Shown: piece by piece, positions 1 to 8,128 of the stretch
Layout: the number at the start of each line of letters is the position of its first letter
Numbering within the stretch: position 1 is the first letter of the stretch
DNA from: CAZPRY01 sp964589175
Lineage (GTDB): Bacteria > Fidelibacterota > UBA2242
Assembly (NCBI GenBank): GCA_964589175.1
Contig: CAZPRY010000036.1
Coordinates: forward strand, 1 to 42,002
Direction: 5' to 3'
DNA: 42,002 nt
Made by a program: the position numbers and the translations under genes
Notes under the pieces: generated by a model
What the model was told of the DNA's origin: nothing
What the model saw: the letters and a program-made list of their open reading frames with translations, nothing else
Databases searched by the model: none

Positions 1-435
1 CTCCTGGCAGGACGCGGGGGCGAGGACGATGGTGCGGTAGTTGCCGTGGCCGCCGCCCTTCACCACCTGGTTGTAGTCGCTCTGCTCCGGGGCGATGTTG
101 CCGAGTCCCGGACCGCCGCGCATGATGTCCACGATCACGCAGGGCAGTTCCGATCCGGCGCAGTAGGAGATGCCTTCCATTTTCAGACTGATACCCGGCC
201 CGGAAGATGCGGTCATCACGCGTTCGCCGGCCGAGGCCGCGCCGTAGACCATGTTGATGGCGGCCACTTCACTTTCCGCTTGCACAAAAGTACCCCCCGC
301 CAGCGGTATGTACATCGCCGCCGCGTGGGCGATTTCACTGGCTGGTGTAATCGGGTAGCCGTAGTAGGCGCGGCAACCGGCTAATACAGCGCCTTTTACG
401 ATGGCTTCATTGCCTTTCAAAAATTGTTTGGCCAT
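1..435 (-). CDS. vorB: 2-oxoacid:ferredoxin oxidoreductase alpha subunit, VorB/KorA type (partial)
   Basis: N-terminal 145 residues of the pyrimidine-binding subunit of a 2-oxoacid:ferredoxin oxidoreductase; the gene runs off the left edge of the window. The family oxidatively decarboxylates 2-oxo acids with CoA and passes electrons to ferredoxin in the cytoplasm. Visible family motifs are KGNEAI, GYPITPASEI, QAESEVAAINMVYGAA, ASSGPGISLKMEGISY and MRGGPGLGNI. The wording is closest to VorB (branched-chain 2-oxo acids), but 2-oxoglutarate specificity cannot be excluded from this fragment. The ATG has a GAGG ribosome-binding site about 8 nt upstream. It lies about 39 bp downstream of the ferredoxin subunit on the same strand, so it is the third gene of an operon; thiamine-binding and gamma subunits are expected outside the window. 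Confidence 0.9.
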   Translation of the reverse strand, partial: MAKQFLKGNEAIVKGAVLAGCRAYYGYPITPASEIAHAAAMYIPLAGGTFVQAESEVAAINMVYGAASAGERVMTASSGPGISLKMEGISYCAGSELPCVIVDIMRGGPGLGNIAPEQSDYNQVVKGGGHGNYRTIVLAPASCQE

Positions 436-474
436 ATCTAAACCTCACTCTCTATTCATGCCGTCTTTTCTTTT

Positions 475-774
475 CTAATGGGCGTGTAAAGCAAGCACCT
501 TCTGGAATTCCCGATAAGCCGCCTCCCGTTGCTCCGCATCCATCTGGTCCCAGCGTTTATAAACCGTGATAGCTCCCGGCTCGGGACAGGCATAAAAACA
601 GATTCCGCAGCCGCTGCATCCTTCCCCTTTATACCCGCTGGGATGATAACCATGAGTATTAAAGCCCTGGGTCAGATACAAAACCTGGGTAGGACAGGCC
701 TCGATACAGAGCCCGCAACCCTTGCATTCCTCCGTATTGACCAGTACGTGTCCTCTCGTTTTTAGATCTCTCAT
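475..774 (-). CDS. 4Fe-4S dicluster ferredoxin subunit of the 2-oxoacid oxidoreductase (VorD/KorD type)
   Basis: A 99-residue protein with two 4Fe-4S motifs: CKGCGLCIEACP near residues 18-29 and CSGCGICFYACP near residues 53-64. The GFNTHGYHPSGY segment between them is typical of the delta (ferredoxin) subunit of 2-oxoglutarate or branched-chain 2-oxoacid:ferredoxin oxidoreductases. It would carry electrons from the catalytic subunits to soluble ferredoxin. Its ATG follows the aminotransferase stop by only 12 bp, with GGAGT as ribosome-binding site, and vorB follows immediately, so the three genes are probably co-transcribed. Substrate specificity cannot be read from this subunit. Confidence 0.9.
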   Translation of the reverse strand: MRDLKTRGHVLVNTEECKGCGLCIEACPTQVLYLTQGFNTHGYHPSGYKGEGCSGCGICFYACPEPGAITVYKRWDQMDAEQREAAYREFQKVLALHAH

Positions 775-786
775 CTGCTACTCCGT

Positions 787-1980
787 TTATTGATTCTTCT
801 GCTTAAAAGTTCGAAATACTTTCTCGAATCCGGGCAAGGCCGCTTCGACGATCCGATCGTCCACGGTGTATGAAATCCGGAAATAACCGGGATAGTGAAA
901 CGCGGAACCGGGAGTCGTTAAAATCCGTTCCTCCTGCAAAGCCAGCACAAATTCGATATCGTCCGGGATCGGGCATTTCGGAAACATGTAGAATGTACCT
1001 TCCGGTTTGATTACATCATAGCCGGTTTTGGTAAGCGCCGCGTAGAGCAGATCCCGCCTTCTCCTGTAGGCGCTGATGTCGACGCTGGCGTTCAGGCAAT
1101 GCGGGATGATATGCTGCATCAACGCCGGGGCATTGATGAATCCCAAAACCCGGTTGCAGAAAGTCGCCGCGCCGATAATGAGCTGCACGTCCTCCGCGCG
1201 GGGACTGACGGCCAGGAAGCCGATCCGCTCACCGGCCAGGGAGAGGTCCTTCGAAAAAGAGTTAGCCATGATAGTATTTGCATAGAAGCGAAAGGGTGAG
1301 TGGTAGCTATGCCCGTCGTAAATAATCTTTTTATAAGGCTCATCGGCCAGCAGGTAGACGGGGTGTCCGATTTCACGGCTTTTCTGTTCCAGAACTGTCG
1401 CCAGCTGCCGGAAGGTCTCGGCGGAATAAACACGCCCTGACGGATTATTAGGCGTATTGATCAGCAGCACCCGCGTCTTCGGCGTAATCGCCTGCGCAAT
1501 CCTCTCCGGATCGGGCAGAAATTCAGTCGTTGTCCGGGCCTCGACCTTCTTGCCCTCGTGGTTCCCGATGTAGAATTCGTACTCTACAAAATACGGGGGC
1601 ATTATGATGACTTCATCCCCCGGATTGAGCAGCGATTTTAAGACCGTATTGATCGCCCCCGCCGCGCCGCAGGTCATGATAATCTGATCCTGTGAAAAAC
1701 CGAGGCCGCTTTCCGTTGTCAGCATTTCCGCAATCGCCCGGCGCGTTTCAGGGTAGCCGGCATTGGGCATATAGCCGTGCCGGAAAGGGGCCGTCTTGGC
1801 GGCCTCTTCGCGCAAAGCCCGGTTGAATTCCGCCGGGCTCTCGAGATCGGGATTGCCTAATGAGAAATCATAGACCTGGTCGGCGCCATATCGCTGTTTG
1901 AGCAGAATACCGGTTTCGAACATCTTCCGAATCCAGGAGGCATTTTCCAGATTGTGTCGCACTATTTCTGCTATCGGCAT
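787..1980 (-). CDS. pyridoxal-phosphate aminotransferase, class I/II
   Basis: Fold-type I PLP aminotransferase of about 397 residues. Visible motifs are SLGNPDLESP, GAAGAINTVLKSLLNPGDEV, NTPNNPSGRVY (PLP phosphate/ring contacts), LADEPYKKIIYDG, and SFSKDLSLAGERIGF, whose Lys is the likely Schiff-base residue. The C-terminal TFYMFPKCP and TPGSAFHYPGYFRISY segments are also class I/II typical. An in-frame TTG at 2040 would add 20 basic residues without similarity, so the ATG at 1980 is preferred. It is the first gene of the operon with the ferredoxin and oxidoreductase subunits, which suggests it supplies a 2-oxo acid by transamination, or takes one in the reverse direction. The amino acid used is unknown; aspartate-like, aromatic and branched-chain specificities are all possible. 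Confidence 0.9.
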   Translation of the reverse strand: MPIAEIVRHNLENASWIRKMFETGILLKQRYGADQVYDFSLGNPDLESPAEFNRALREEAAKTAPFRHGYMPNAGYPETRRAIAEMLTTESGLGFSQDQIIMTCGAAGAINTVLKSLLNPGDEVIIMPPYFVEYEFYIGNHEGKKVEARTTTEFLPDPERIAQAITPKTRVLLINTPNNPSGRVYSAETFRQLATVLEQKSREIGHPVYLLADEPYKKIIYDGHSYHSPFRFYANTIMANSFSKDLSLAGERIGFLAVSPRAEDVQLIIGAATFCNRVLGFINAPALMQHIIPHCLNASVDISAYRRRRDLLYAALTKTGYDVIKPEGTFYMFPKCPIPDDIEFVLALQEERILTTPGSAFHYPGYFRISYTVDDRIVEAALPGFEKVFRTFKQKNQ

Positions 1981-2525
1981 CGGTTTTTCCCGGTTTGCGG
2001 TTCGGGCTGCTTTCCGATTATATTCGCCACTTCGCCGCAATTATTGTTGAATCCGTTCTCAAAGCTTAGCAGCGCAGTTCCAAAGTCGAGAAAATCGGCT
2101 GTCAAATTCCGCTCCGGAAACTCACTCTTCGACCTGTATTCCCTTTTCCAACGTTTCTAAAAGTACAAACTTCGTACCATGTTTTCAATGCAACAATCCC
2201 CTGACTTTTGAAAGGAATAATGTTATCGAATCCAGCGCAAAAATCCAAATCGCATCATTTTCCGTCCAGGCAACCGGAAATTGCGGGGAAATTTTGAAGC
2301 ACATTTTCGCCCGGGACCGGTTAAATCGGCCAGGAAATATCGGCGCAGAAATTGGCGTAGCATAAAAACCCAAAAATTCTACGGAAATTTAGAGTTAAAA
2401 TAATTAAGTTTTCCATCGTGAAATTGGCTCGGAGCAAAAATCTTGCATTTCATTTTTTAACATGTATATTCCAAAAATTCTTTCTTGATGTTTATTTACT
2501 CTTTTAGATTTAGTACGGAGGATCG
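1981..2525. other. divergent intergenic region between aminotransferase and nuoE-like operons
   Basis: About 545 bp between two divergently transcribed operons. The nuoE side carries a promoter-like pair (separate entry). The middle (about 2216-2400) is AT-rich with GGGAAAT/GGAAATAT words similar to those at 38640-39060. I see no convincing gene; short reading frames here lack ribosome-binding sites and family motifs. A promoter for the minus-strand operon must lie here, but I could not identify one with confidence. Confidence 0.6.
2443..2470 (+). promoter_or_regulatory. putative sigma70-type promoter of the nuoE-like operon
   Basis: TTGCAT (2443-2448) and TATATT (2465-2470) are separated by 16 bp, in an AT-rich stretch about 55 bp upstream of the first gene. 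A strong GGAGG (2517-2521) precedes the ATG by 4 nt. The hexamers are near consensus, but FCB bacteria often use different -10/-35 elements, so this is only moderately supported. Confidence 0.4.
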
Positions 2526-2981
2526 ATGGCTGAAGTCAGTGCCGTCCTGCAAAATTTGGATAAAGACCGGAGTAACCTGATCAAAGCGCTTCAGATGGTG
2601 CAGGCCACGGAAGGTTTTATCTCCGACGATGCCGTCCGCGGAATTGCGGCCTTTTTTAAGCTGCCCGCAGTCGACGTGGAGGGCGTTCTGAGTTTTTACG
2701 CCCAGTTCAAGCGCGTGAAACCCGGCAAGAACATTATTTCGGTATGTGACGGAACCGCCTGTCATATCAAAGGCGCCAGCCTGGTCGCGAACTGGGTCTC
2801 GGACGATCTGGGCATCCATGACGGCCAGACTACCACGGATGACCTTTTTTCGCTCCAGACGGTGGCCTGCCTGGGCTGTTGCAGCCTGGCGCCGGTGATC
2901 GCCATCAACGGCAAGGTGTTCGGAAACCTGAATCGCAAGAAGCTGCTGAAAGTTCTGCGTCAATATAAACAGATGGGTTGA
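2526..2981 (+). CDS. nuoE: NuoE-like [2Fe-2S] subunit (HndA/HydC/StnA type)
   Basis: A 151-residue thioredoxin-like 2Fe-2S protein of the 24-kDa complex I subunit family. Cluster ligands are visible as CDGTAC (near residue 76) and CLGCC (near residue 117), in the usual C-x4-C ... C-x3-C arrangement. The N-terminal helical part (VQATEGFISDDAVRGIA...VEGVLSFYAQF) is typical of NuoE/HndA. The family shuttles electrons beside the FMN subunit in NADH-linked complexes: complex I, bifurcating hydrogenases and Stn transhydrogenase. The stop is followed by the NuoF-like ATG after one base, so the two are translationally coupled. No hydrogenase or membrane subunit is nearby. Confidence 0.93.
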   Translation: MAEVSAVLQNLDKDRSNLIKALQMVQATEGFISDDAVRGIAAFFKLPAVDVEGVLSFYAQFKRVKPGKNIISVCDGTACHIKGASLVANWVSDDLGIHDGQTTTDDLFSLQTVACLGCCSLAPVIAINGKVFGNLNRKKLLKVLRQYKQMG

Positions 2982-2982
2982 G

Positions 2983-4695
2983 ATGATTAAACGCATAAAA
3001 ATCGGAACGGGGAGTTGCGGTGTGGCGGCCGGCGCCAGCGAAGTATTTGAATATTTCCGCGAAAATGCCGCCGGAATCGAAGTGATCGGCGTCGGTTGTA
3101 TCGGGCATTGCTACGCCGAACCGATTATCGAAGTGGAAACCGATAAGGGTTCGGTCTTCTACGAAAACGCCGTTCCCAAAAAGGATTTTCTCGAAAAGGT
3201 CTTGAACCTGAAGGATGTTTCGCGCCTGCACAGCCGGCCGGAACGACACGACCGGGAGTTGATCAAAATCACCCGCCTGGCCGGGCGCATCGATCCAATT
3301 TCCCTCGAAGAGTACCGTGCGAACGGCGGCTACGGCGCGCTGGAGAAGGCGCTTGCCATGCAACCGGACGCGGTGGTTCAGGAAGTAAAACTCTCCGGCT
3401 TGCGCGGCCGGGGCGGCGCGGGCTTTACGACCGGCCAGAAATGGAGTTTCCTGGCATCCAAGCCGGACGCCCAAAAGGTTTTAATCTGCAATGCCGACGA
3501 AGGCGATCCGGGCGCATTCATGGATCGTTCCATGATGGAATCGGTTCCGCACCAGGTCCTGGAGGGCATGCTGATCGCGGCCCACGCCACAGGCGCCACC
3601 CGGATATTCATCTATTGCCGCGCCGAGTACCCGCTGGCGATCAAGCATCTGAAAATCGCCATTCAGCAGATTATTGACAATCAATTGAATCATCTCGACG
3701 GGCGCGAAATTGACATTAAAATCAAAGAGGGCGCCGGCGCTTTTGTCTGCGGCGAAGAGACGGCGATGATTCATTCCCTCGAAGGCAGTCGCGGTACACC
3801 GCGCTTCAGGCCGCCTTACCCGACCGACAGCGGCTTCAAGGGTTACCCAACCGCGATCAATAATGTCGAAACTTTCGCCAACATTCCAATCATCATTGAA
3901 GAGGGCGCGGAAGCCTTCGCGGCAATCGGCACTGCGGGAAGCAAAGGCACGAAACTCTTTGCACTGGCCGGCGATCTGAAATATCCCGGCCTGGTGGAAG
4001 TTCCGATGGGCATCACCCTCGGCGAGGTCGTCTACGAAATCGGCGGTGCGGAAAGAGGTAGCGTCAAGGCCGTGCAGATCGGCGGTCCCAGCGGCGGCTG
4101 CATCCCGGCCGAACTCTTCGACGTTCAGATTGATTACGATTCCCTCAAATCGCTCGGGGCGATCATGGGCTCGGGTGGCTTGATCTTCATCGGCAACGAC
4201 CGCTGCATGGTCGAAACGGCCCGCTATTTTCTGGATTTTACGGCTCGTGAAAGCTGTGGGAAATGCACCTTCTGCCGCATCGGCACCAAGCGCATGCTCG
4301 AAGTCCTCGAACGAATAACCCACGGCGAGGGCAAATTGGCGGATATCGATTTTCTCCGGGACCTGGGGCAAAAGATCACAAAGGGCTCCCTCTGCGGTCT
4401 GGGACAGACGGCTCCCAATCCGGTCCTGTCCACGATGCGATACTATCAAAACGAATATGAAAAACACGTAACCGACCGGCAATGCGACGCGCTCGTCTGC
4501 AATGCCCTGGTCGAGGTTTTCCTGGATCAGGAGCAATGCATCGAATGCGGCCTGTGCATCAAAACCTGTCCTGTATCGGCGATATCCGATGATTTTATTA
4601 TCGATAATAAGCTGTGCACACGCTGCAACAGCTGTATCGAAGTCTGCCCCAAAGACGCCATTCACAGAACCGCGAGAGGAGGCGCCCATGTCTGA
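2983..4695 (+). CDS. nuoF: NuoF-like NADH/FMN-binding subunit with extra ferredoxin domains (HndC/HydB/StnB type)
   Basis: 570 residues. Order: N-terminal thioredoxin-like domain (1-90, Cys at 12, 39 and 43); NADH/FMN core with GLRGRGGAGFTTGQKW, ADEGDPGAFMDRS and GAGAFVCGEETAMI; SLBB region; the 4Fe-4S motif ESCGKCTFCRIGT; then two C-terminal 4Fe-4S motifs, CIECGLCIKTCP and CTRCNSCIEVCP. This is the architecture of HydB/HndC-type subunits rather than of plain complex I NuoF, which lacks the terminal ferredoxin domain. It should oxidise or reduce NAD(H) at FMN in the cytoplasm. The N-terminal domain has three of the four usual 2Fe-2S cysteines; the first is absent (IGTGSC). The 3' end overlaps the next gene by 8 bp. 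Confidence 0.93.
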   Translation: MIKRIKIGTGSCGVAAGASEVFEYFRENAAGIEVIGVGCIGHCYAEPIIEVETDKGSVFYENAVPKKDFLEKVLNLKDVSRLHSRPERHDRELIKITRLAGRIDPISLEEYRANGGYGALEKALAMQPDAVVQEVKLSGLRGRGGAGFTTGQKWSFLASKPDAQKVLICNADEGDPGAFMDRSMMESVPHQVLEGMLIAAHATGATRIFIYCRAEYPLAIKHLKIAIQQIIDNQLNHLDGREIDIKIKEGAGAFVCGEETAMIHSLEGSRGTPRFRPPYPTDSGFKGYPTAINNVETFANIPIIIEEGAEAFAAIGTAGSKGTKLFALAGDLKYPGLVEVPMGITLGEVVYEIGGAERGSVKAVQIGGPSGGCIPAELFDVQIDYDSLKSLGAIMGSGGLIFIGNDRCMVETARYFLDFTARESCGKCTFCRIGTKRMLEVLERITHGEGKLADIDFLRDLGQKITKGSLCGLGQTAPNPVLSTMRYYQNEYEKHVTDRQCDALVCNALVEVFLDQEQCIECGLCIKTCPVSAISDDFIIDNKLCTRCNSCIEVCPKDAIHRTARGGAHV

Positions 4696-6718
4696 AATCA
4701 CCGTACGCATCGATGGTAAAACGCTCAGCGCTCACACCGGTCAAACGATTTACGAAGTTGCCCGGGATAATGGAATTTTGATCCCGACGCTCTGCTACAA
4801 CGAAAAAATATCGCATACAACCTCCTGCTTTGTCTGCATTGTAAAGAATATAAAAACCGGCAATTTTATGCCCAGCTGCTCGGCGACGGTTACGGACGGA
4901 ATGGAGATCGAATCCGATTCGACCGAGGTCTTCGAGATGCGCCAGATGGCCCTGAACCTGTTGCTCTCCGAGCACACCGGCGATTGTGAAGCGCCCTGCA
5001 CGCTGGCCTGCCCGGCCCACGCCAAAGTGGAGGAGTACATCCGCGCCGGCCGCAAAGGCGATCACCTGGCGGCCCTAAAAATCATCAAGGAACGCATCCC
5101 CCTGCCGATGTCGATCGGGCGTGTCTGCCCGCGTTTCTGCGAGAAGGACTGCCGCCGCAACGTTCAGGACAAACCGATCGCGATCAACGATTTCAAGCGC
5201 CTGGCTGCCGACCTGTTTTACGATTCCTACCTGGAAGAACTCCCAAAATTAAACGGTAAAAAAGTCGGCATTGCCGGCGCCGGTCCGGCCGGTCTGGCCA
5301 TTGCTTATTATCTCCGTCGCGAAGGAGTCGCTTCGGATATTTATGAAAAAATGCCAAAAGCGGGCGGCATGCTACGCTACGGCATTCCCGAATACCGCCT
5401 GCCCAAGACGATTCTGGATCGCGAGATCGCTCACTTCGCCAAAATGGGCGGCATTCAAATTTTTTGTGCGAAGGAACTGGGCAAGGACATCGCCCTGACG
5501 GAACTTAAGGAAAAGTACGACGCCGTGGCGATTACCGTCGGTTCCTGGCAGCCGACACCGATGCGGGCTGAAGGCGAGGAACTGGCTTGCGGCGGCATTC
5601 ACTGGCTTGAGAAAATCGCCCGCGACGGCTGGTCGGACGACAATCCCGGCAAGACCATCGTGATCGGCGGCGGCAATACGGCCATGGACTGCGTGCGCAC
5701 CGCCGTTCGTCTGGGGAGCAAGGAGGTCTTCTGTTTCTATCGCCGCACCGAAAAAGAGATGCCCGCCGAACAGATCGAAATAGACGAGGCCCGCGAAGAG
5801 GGCGTAAAGTTCGAGTTTCTGACTGCACCGGTCCGGCTGAAGGAAGCCAACGGGCGTAGAATTCTGACCTTCCTGCGGATGCAACTTGGCGAGCCGGATG
5901 CCTCCGGACGCCGGCGCCCGGTTCCCATCGAAGGTTCCGAATTCGATGTCGAAGCCGATACGGTCATCGCCGCCATCGGCCAGAAAACAGACGCCCCGTC
6001 TGACCTGATTATAAATCGCTGGGGCGACATCGAGGTCAATAAAGAGAACCATCAGATGGACGCCAGGATCTTCAGCGCCGGGGATTGTGTCTCTGGACCG
6101 GCCACGGTTGTCGAGGCGGTGGCCGGCGGCAGACGAGCCGCGCTCGGTATCCTGGCATTCCTGAATGGCAGCACTTACCAGGATGCGTATGCGATCAATG
6201 TCTCGCGCGGTCACTGGCAATCGCTACGCAGCGAAGACCTGGTTTTCCTGCATGATGTTCGCCAGGATAACCGCGTGAACCAGCGTCTCATTCCTTTGGA
6301 GGAACGCCAAAATAGTTTTTCGGAGGTCTCCTTCACTTTCACAACCGACGAAATCGCCCACGAAGGCGAACGCTGCCTGGAATGCAGCTGCACTGCCAAA
6401 CATGACTGCCGTCTTAAGGATTTCTCCGAAATGTATGCAGCCCACCCCGAGGCCATCATCGGCGAAAAATTAAATCAGAATTACGATACGCGCCATCCGC
6501 AAATCATCCTGGACCGCAATAAGTGCATCAAGTGCGGCATTTGCGTAAAAATCTGTAAAGAGGTCGTCAACAAGTCACTGCTCGGTTTCCAGAATCGCGG
6601 CTATCACACCTATGTCGATACCGCTTTCGGCGATGTATTGCCGTTGAGCTGCACGGACTGCGGGCAGTGCATCGGGACCTGCCCCGTCGGCGCCCTGGAT
6701 TGGCGGCATAAAGAGTAA
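4688..6718 (+). CDS. GltD/NfnB-like FAD-NAD(P)H oxidoreductase with N-terminal NuoG-like 2Fe-2S and C-terminal 2x4Fe-4S domains (StnC type)
   Basis: 676 residues from the ATG inside the nuoF-like stop region. Domains: plant-type 2Fe-2S ferredoxin (Cys 36, 47, 50, 64); a GltD-type Fe-S N-domain (DCEAPCTLACP, then GRVCPRFCEKDCRR); an FAD Rossmann fold (GIAGAGPAGLAIAYYLRR); the RYGIPEYRLPK motif of the GltD family; an NADP-type Rossmann fold (VIGGGNTAMDC); a second FAD contact (IFSAGDCVSGPATVVEAV); and C-terminal 4Fe-4S motifs CIKCGICVKIC and CTDCGQCIGTCP. GltD/NfnB proteins handle NADPH and FAD. Joined to NuoE- and NuoF-like partners, this matches subunit C of the Sporomusa-type Nfn, an electron-bifurcating ferredoxin/NAD/NADP transhydrogenase. 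It could alternatively be an NADPH-linked module for another partner. Confidence 0.88.
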   Translation: MSEITVRIDGKTLSAHTGQTIYEVARDNGILIPTLCYNEKISHTTSCFVCIVKNIKTGNFMPSCSATVTDGMEIESDSTEVFEMRQMALNLLLSEHTGDCEAPCTLACPAHAKVEEYIRAGRKGDHLAALKIIKERIPLPMSIGRVCPRFCEKDCRRNVQDKPIAINDFKRLAADLFYDSYLEELPKLNGKKVGIAGAGPAGLAIAYYLRREGVASDIYEKMPKAGGMLRYGIPEYRLPKTILDREIAHFAKMGGIQIFCAKELGKDIALTELKEKYDAVAITVGSWQPTPMRAEGEELACGGIHWLEKIARDGWSDDNPGKTIVIGGGNTAMDCVRTAVRLGSKEVFCFYRRTEKEMPAEQIEIDEAREEGVKFEFLTAPVRLKEANGRRILTFLRMQLGEPDASGRRRPVPIEGSEFDVEADTVIAAIGQKTDAPSDLIINRWGDIEVNKENHQMDARIFSAGDCVSGPATVVEAVAGGRRAALGILAFLNGSTYQDAYAINVSRGHWQSLRSEDLVFLHDVRQDNRVNQRLIPLEERQNSFSEVSFTFTTDEIAHEGERCLECSCTAKHDCRLKDFSEMYAAHPEAIIGEKLNQNYDTRHPQIILDRNKCIKCGICVKICKEVVNKSLLGFQNRGYHTYVDTAFGDVLPLSCTDCGQCIGTCPVGALDWRHKE

Positions 6719-6757
6719 AAGGCCGATACGATTTCGTCTTTAGCGATACCTCCCAAT

Positions 6758-6783
6758 ATTCCTGCAACAGGAATTCACTTTTT
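6758..6783 (+). terminator. hairpin plus T-tract after the Stn-like operon
   Basis: A perfect 7-bp stem (ATTCCTG / CAGGAAT, loop CAA) at 6758-6774 is followed by a T5 run at 6779-6783. It sits 40 bp after the flavoprotein stop and just before the ribosome-binding site of the metallophosphoesterase gene. It could end the operon or attenuate read-through into the next gene. Confidence 0.5.
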
Positions 6784-6792
6784 CAGGAGCTT

Positions 6793-7656
6793 ATGCGTGA
6801 GTTTTATTTCGTAACCGATCTCCACGGCCGGAAAGAACGCTATGAGAATCTATTGCAGCGGATTCAATCCGATCCGCCTTCAGCCCTCTTCCTGGGCGGC
6901 GACATTCTGCCGTCTCCATTTTTGCATCAGGATGAGGCCGGCCGGCCCTCCCCTAAAAGTGGTGTCGGGTTCCTCATCGACAGATTCACAGAGCTGCGTC
7001 GGTCGCTGGGTCCGGATTACCCGCAGGTCTTTCTCATCCTGGGTAATGACGACGCGAAAGTCGAGGAGTCTGCTATCCTCACCGCTGCCGAAAGCGGAAT
7101 CTGGCACTATGCCCACAACCGTCAGATACCCTTCGGAGAATACACGATTTACGGCTATTCTTATGTCCCTCCGACACCCTTCTGGTGGAAAGACTGGGAG
7201 CGCTACGATGTATCGCGCTATGTCGATCCCGGCTGCATTTCACCGGAAGAGGGGCAGTACTCCGTGCCGGTGGCCGATTACAAGAAAAAGTTTTTAACTA
7301 TCAAAGACGATCTGCACATCCTCACCCACGATCAAGACCTCGATAAGACAATCTTCCTTTTTCACTCACCTCCTTATAAGACTAAACTCGATCGGGCGGC
7401 GCTGGATGGTAAAATGATCGATCACGCCCCCCTGGATGTGCATGTCGGCAGTGTCGCCATTCTGGAGATGATAGAAAAGCAACAGCCGTCGATCACTCTG
7501 CATGGACATGTGCATGAATCCGCGCGCCTCACGGGCAGCTGGCAGGACCGCATCGGCAAGACGCACCTGTTTTCCGCCGCCCACGACGGTCCGGAGCTGG
7601 CCCTGGTGCGCTTTGATCCCGACCAGCCCGAAAACGCTGTGCGCGAACTGATCTGA
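6793..7656 (+). CDS. calcineurin-like metallophosphoesterase
   Basis: 287 residues with the dinuclear metallophosphatase signature in order: TDLHGR (residues 8-13; Asp/His metal ligands), LGGDILPS near 33, LGNDDAKVEE near 82 (the GNxx loop), and LHGHVHES near residue 236. No signal peptide is seen, so it is likely cytoplasmic. The family hydrolyses phosphomonoesters, diesters or nucleotides; the substrate cannot be read here. A CAGGAG ribosome-binding site lies 5 nt before the ATG. It is separated from the upstream redox operon by a terminator-like hairpin, so functional linkage to it is not implied. Confidence 0.88.
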   Translation: MREFYFVTDLHGRKERYENLLQRIQSDPPSALFLGGDILPSPFLHQDEAGRPSPKSGVGFLIDRFTELRRSLGPDYPQVFLILGNDDAKVEESAILTAAESGIWHYAHNRQIPFGEYTIYGYSYVPPTPFWWKDWERYDVSRYVDPGCISPEEGQYSVPVADYKKKFLTIKDDLHILTHDQDLDKTIFLFHSPPYKTKLDRAALDGKMIDHAPLDVHVGSVAILEMIEKQQPSITLHGHVHESARLTGSWQDRIGKTHLFSAAHDGPELALVRFDPDQPENAVRELI

Positions 7657-8128
7657 AACAGACCTTTTACCCTATACCCGATATCCCGCTACCTCTGGCT
7701 CTCAATCCTTCACCGTCGTCCATTCTTAAATCGAACCGTCAGCCATTTCGTTAAAAATCCGTATAGCAATCTGCCTGAAGTATCGTAAATTAGTACGCGT
7801 AAACCGGTCATACGGTTTTATTTAATATCGGAAATGATCATGTCGAAAAGCGGAATATACAAAACAGCATCCTCTGATCCCGTCACGCGCCGGAAGAACC
7901 TCCGCTACTTCCATGGTCCGATCATCGACTGGCTGCGTTTTCACGGCTCCGGTTACGGCAGAGCCGGGGATGCGCACCACCCGAAATTCTGCGCCTGAGA
8001 TCCCTAGCACAGCATCCATCGCGTGAGTACCCGGAACGTCCGGGTCGACCGGAACGTCCGGGTCGAATTTTTGGTATCCGTTCGGATAAGTCGTCTGGAA
8101 ATTAATGAATAGACAAGAGGTAGAAATC
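7657..8128. other. intergenic region with an 18-bp tandem duplication
   Basis: About 470 bp without a convincing gene. A short plus-strand frame at 7834-7998 could encode 54 residues, but it has no good ribosome-binding site and no recognisable family. A minus-strand frame across 7822-8163 reads through a repeat and is also unconvincing. The segment 8031-8066 is an exact tandem pair of an 18-bp unit beginning CCGGAACGTCC. The region may hold the remnant of a decayed gene. Confidence 0.4.
8031..8066. repeat. tandem repeat, 2 x 18 bp
   Basis: Two perfect adjacent copies of an 18-bp unit (CCGGAACGTCCGGGTCGA) at 8031-8048 and 8049-8066, about 60 bp before the GIY-YIG gene. Each unit contains the imperfect palindrome CCGGAACGTCCGG. 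No regulatory role can be inferred from two copies. Confidence 0.8.

Noticed and set aside
3481..4710. Long open frame (about 409 codons) on the minus strand opposite the NuoF-like gene
   Set aside because: It is a mirror of a GC-biased real gene: no family motifs, no ribosome-binding site, and the plus-strand gene is unmistakable.
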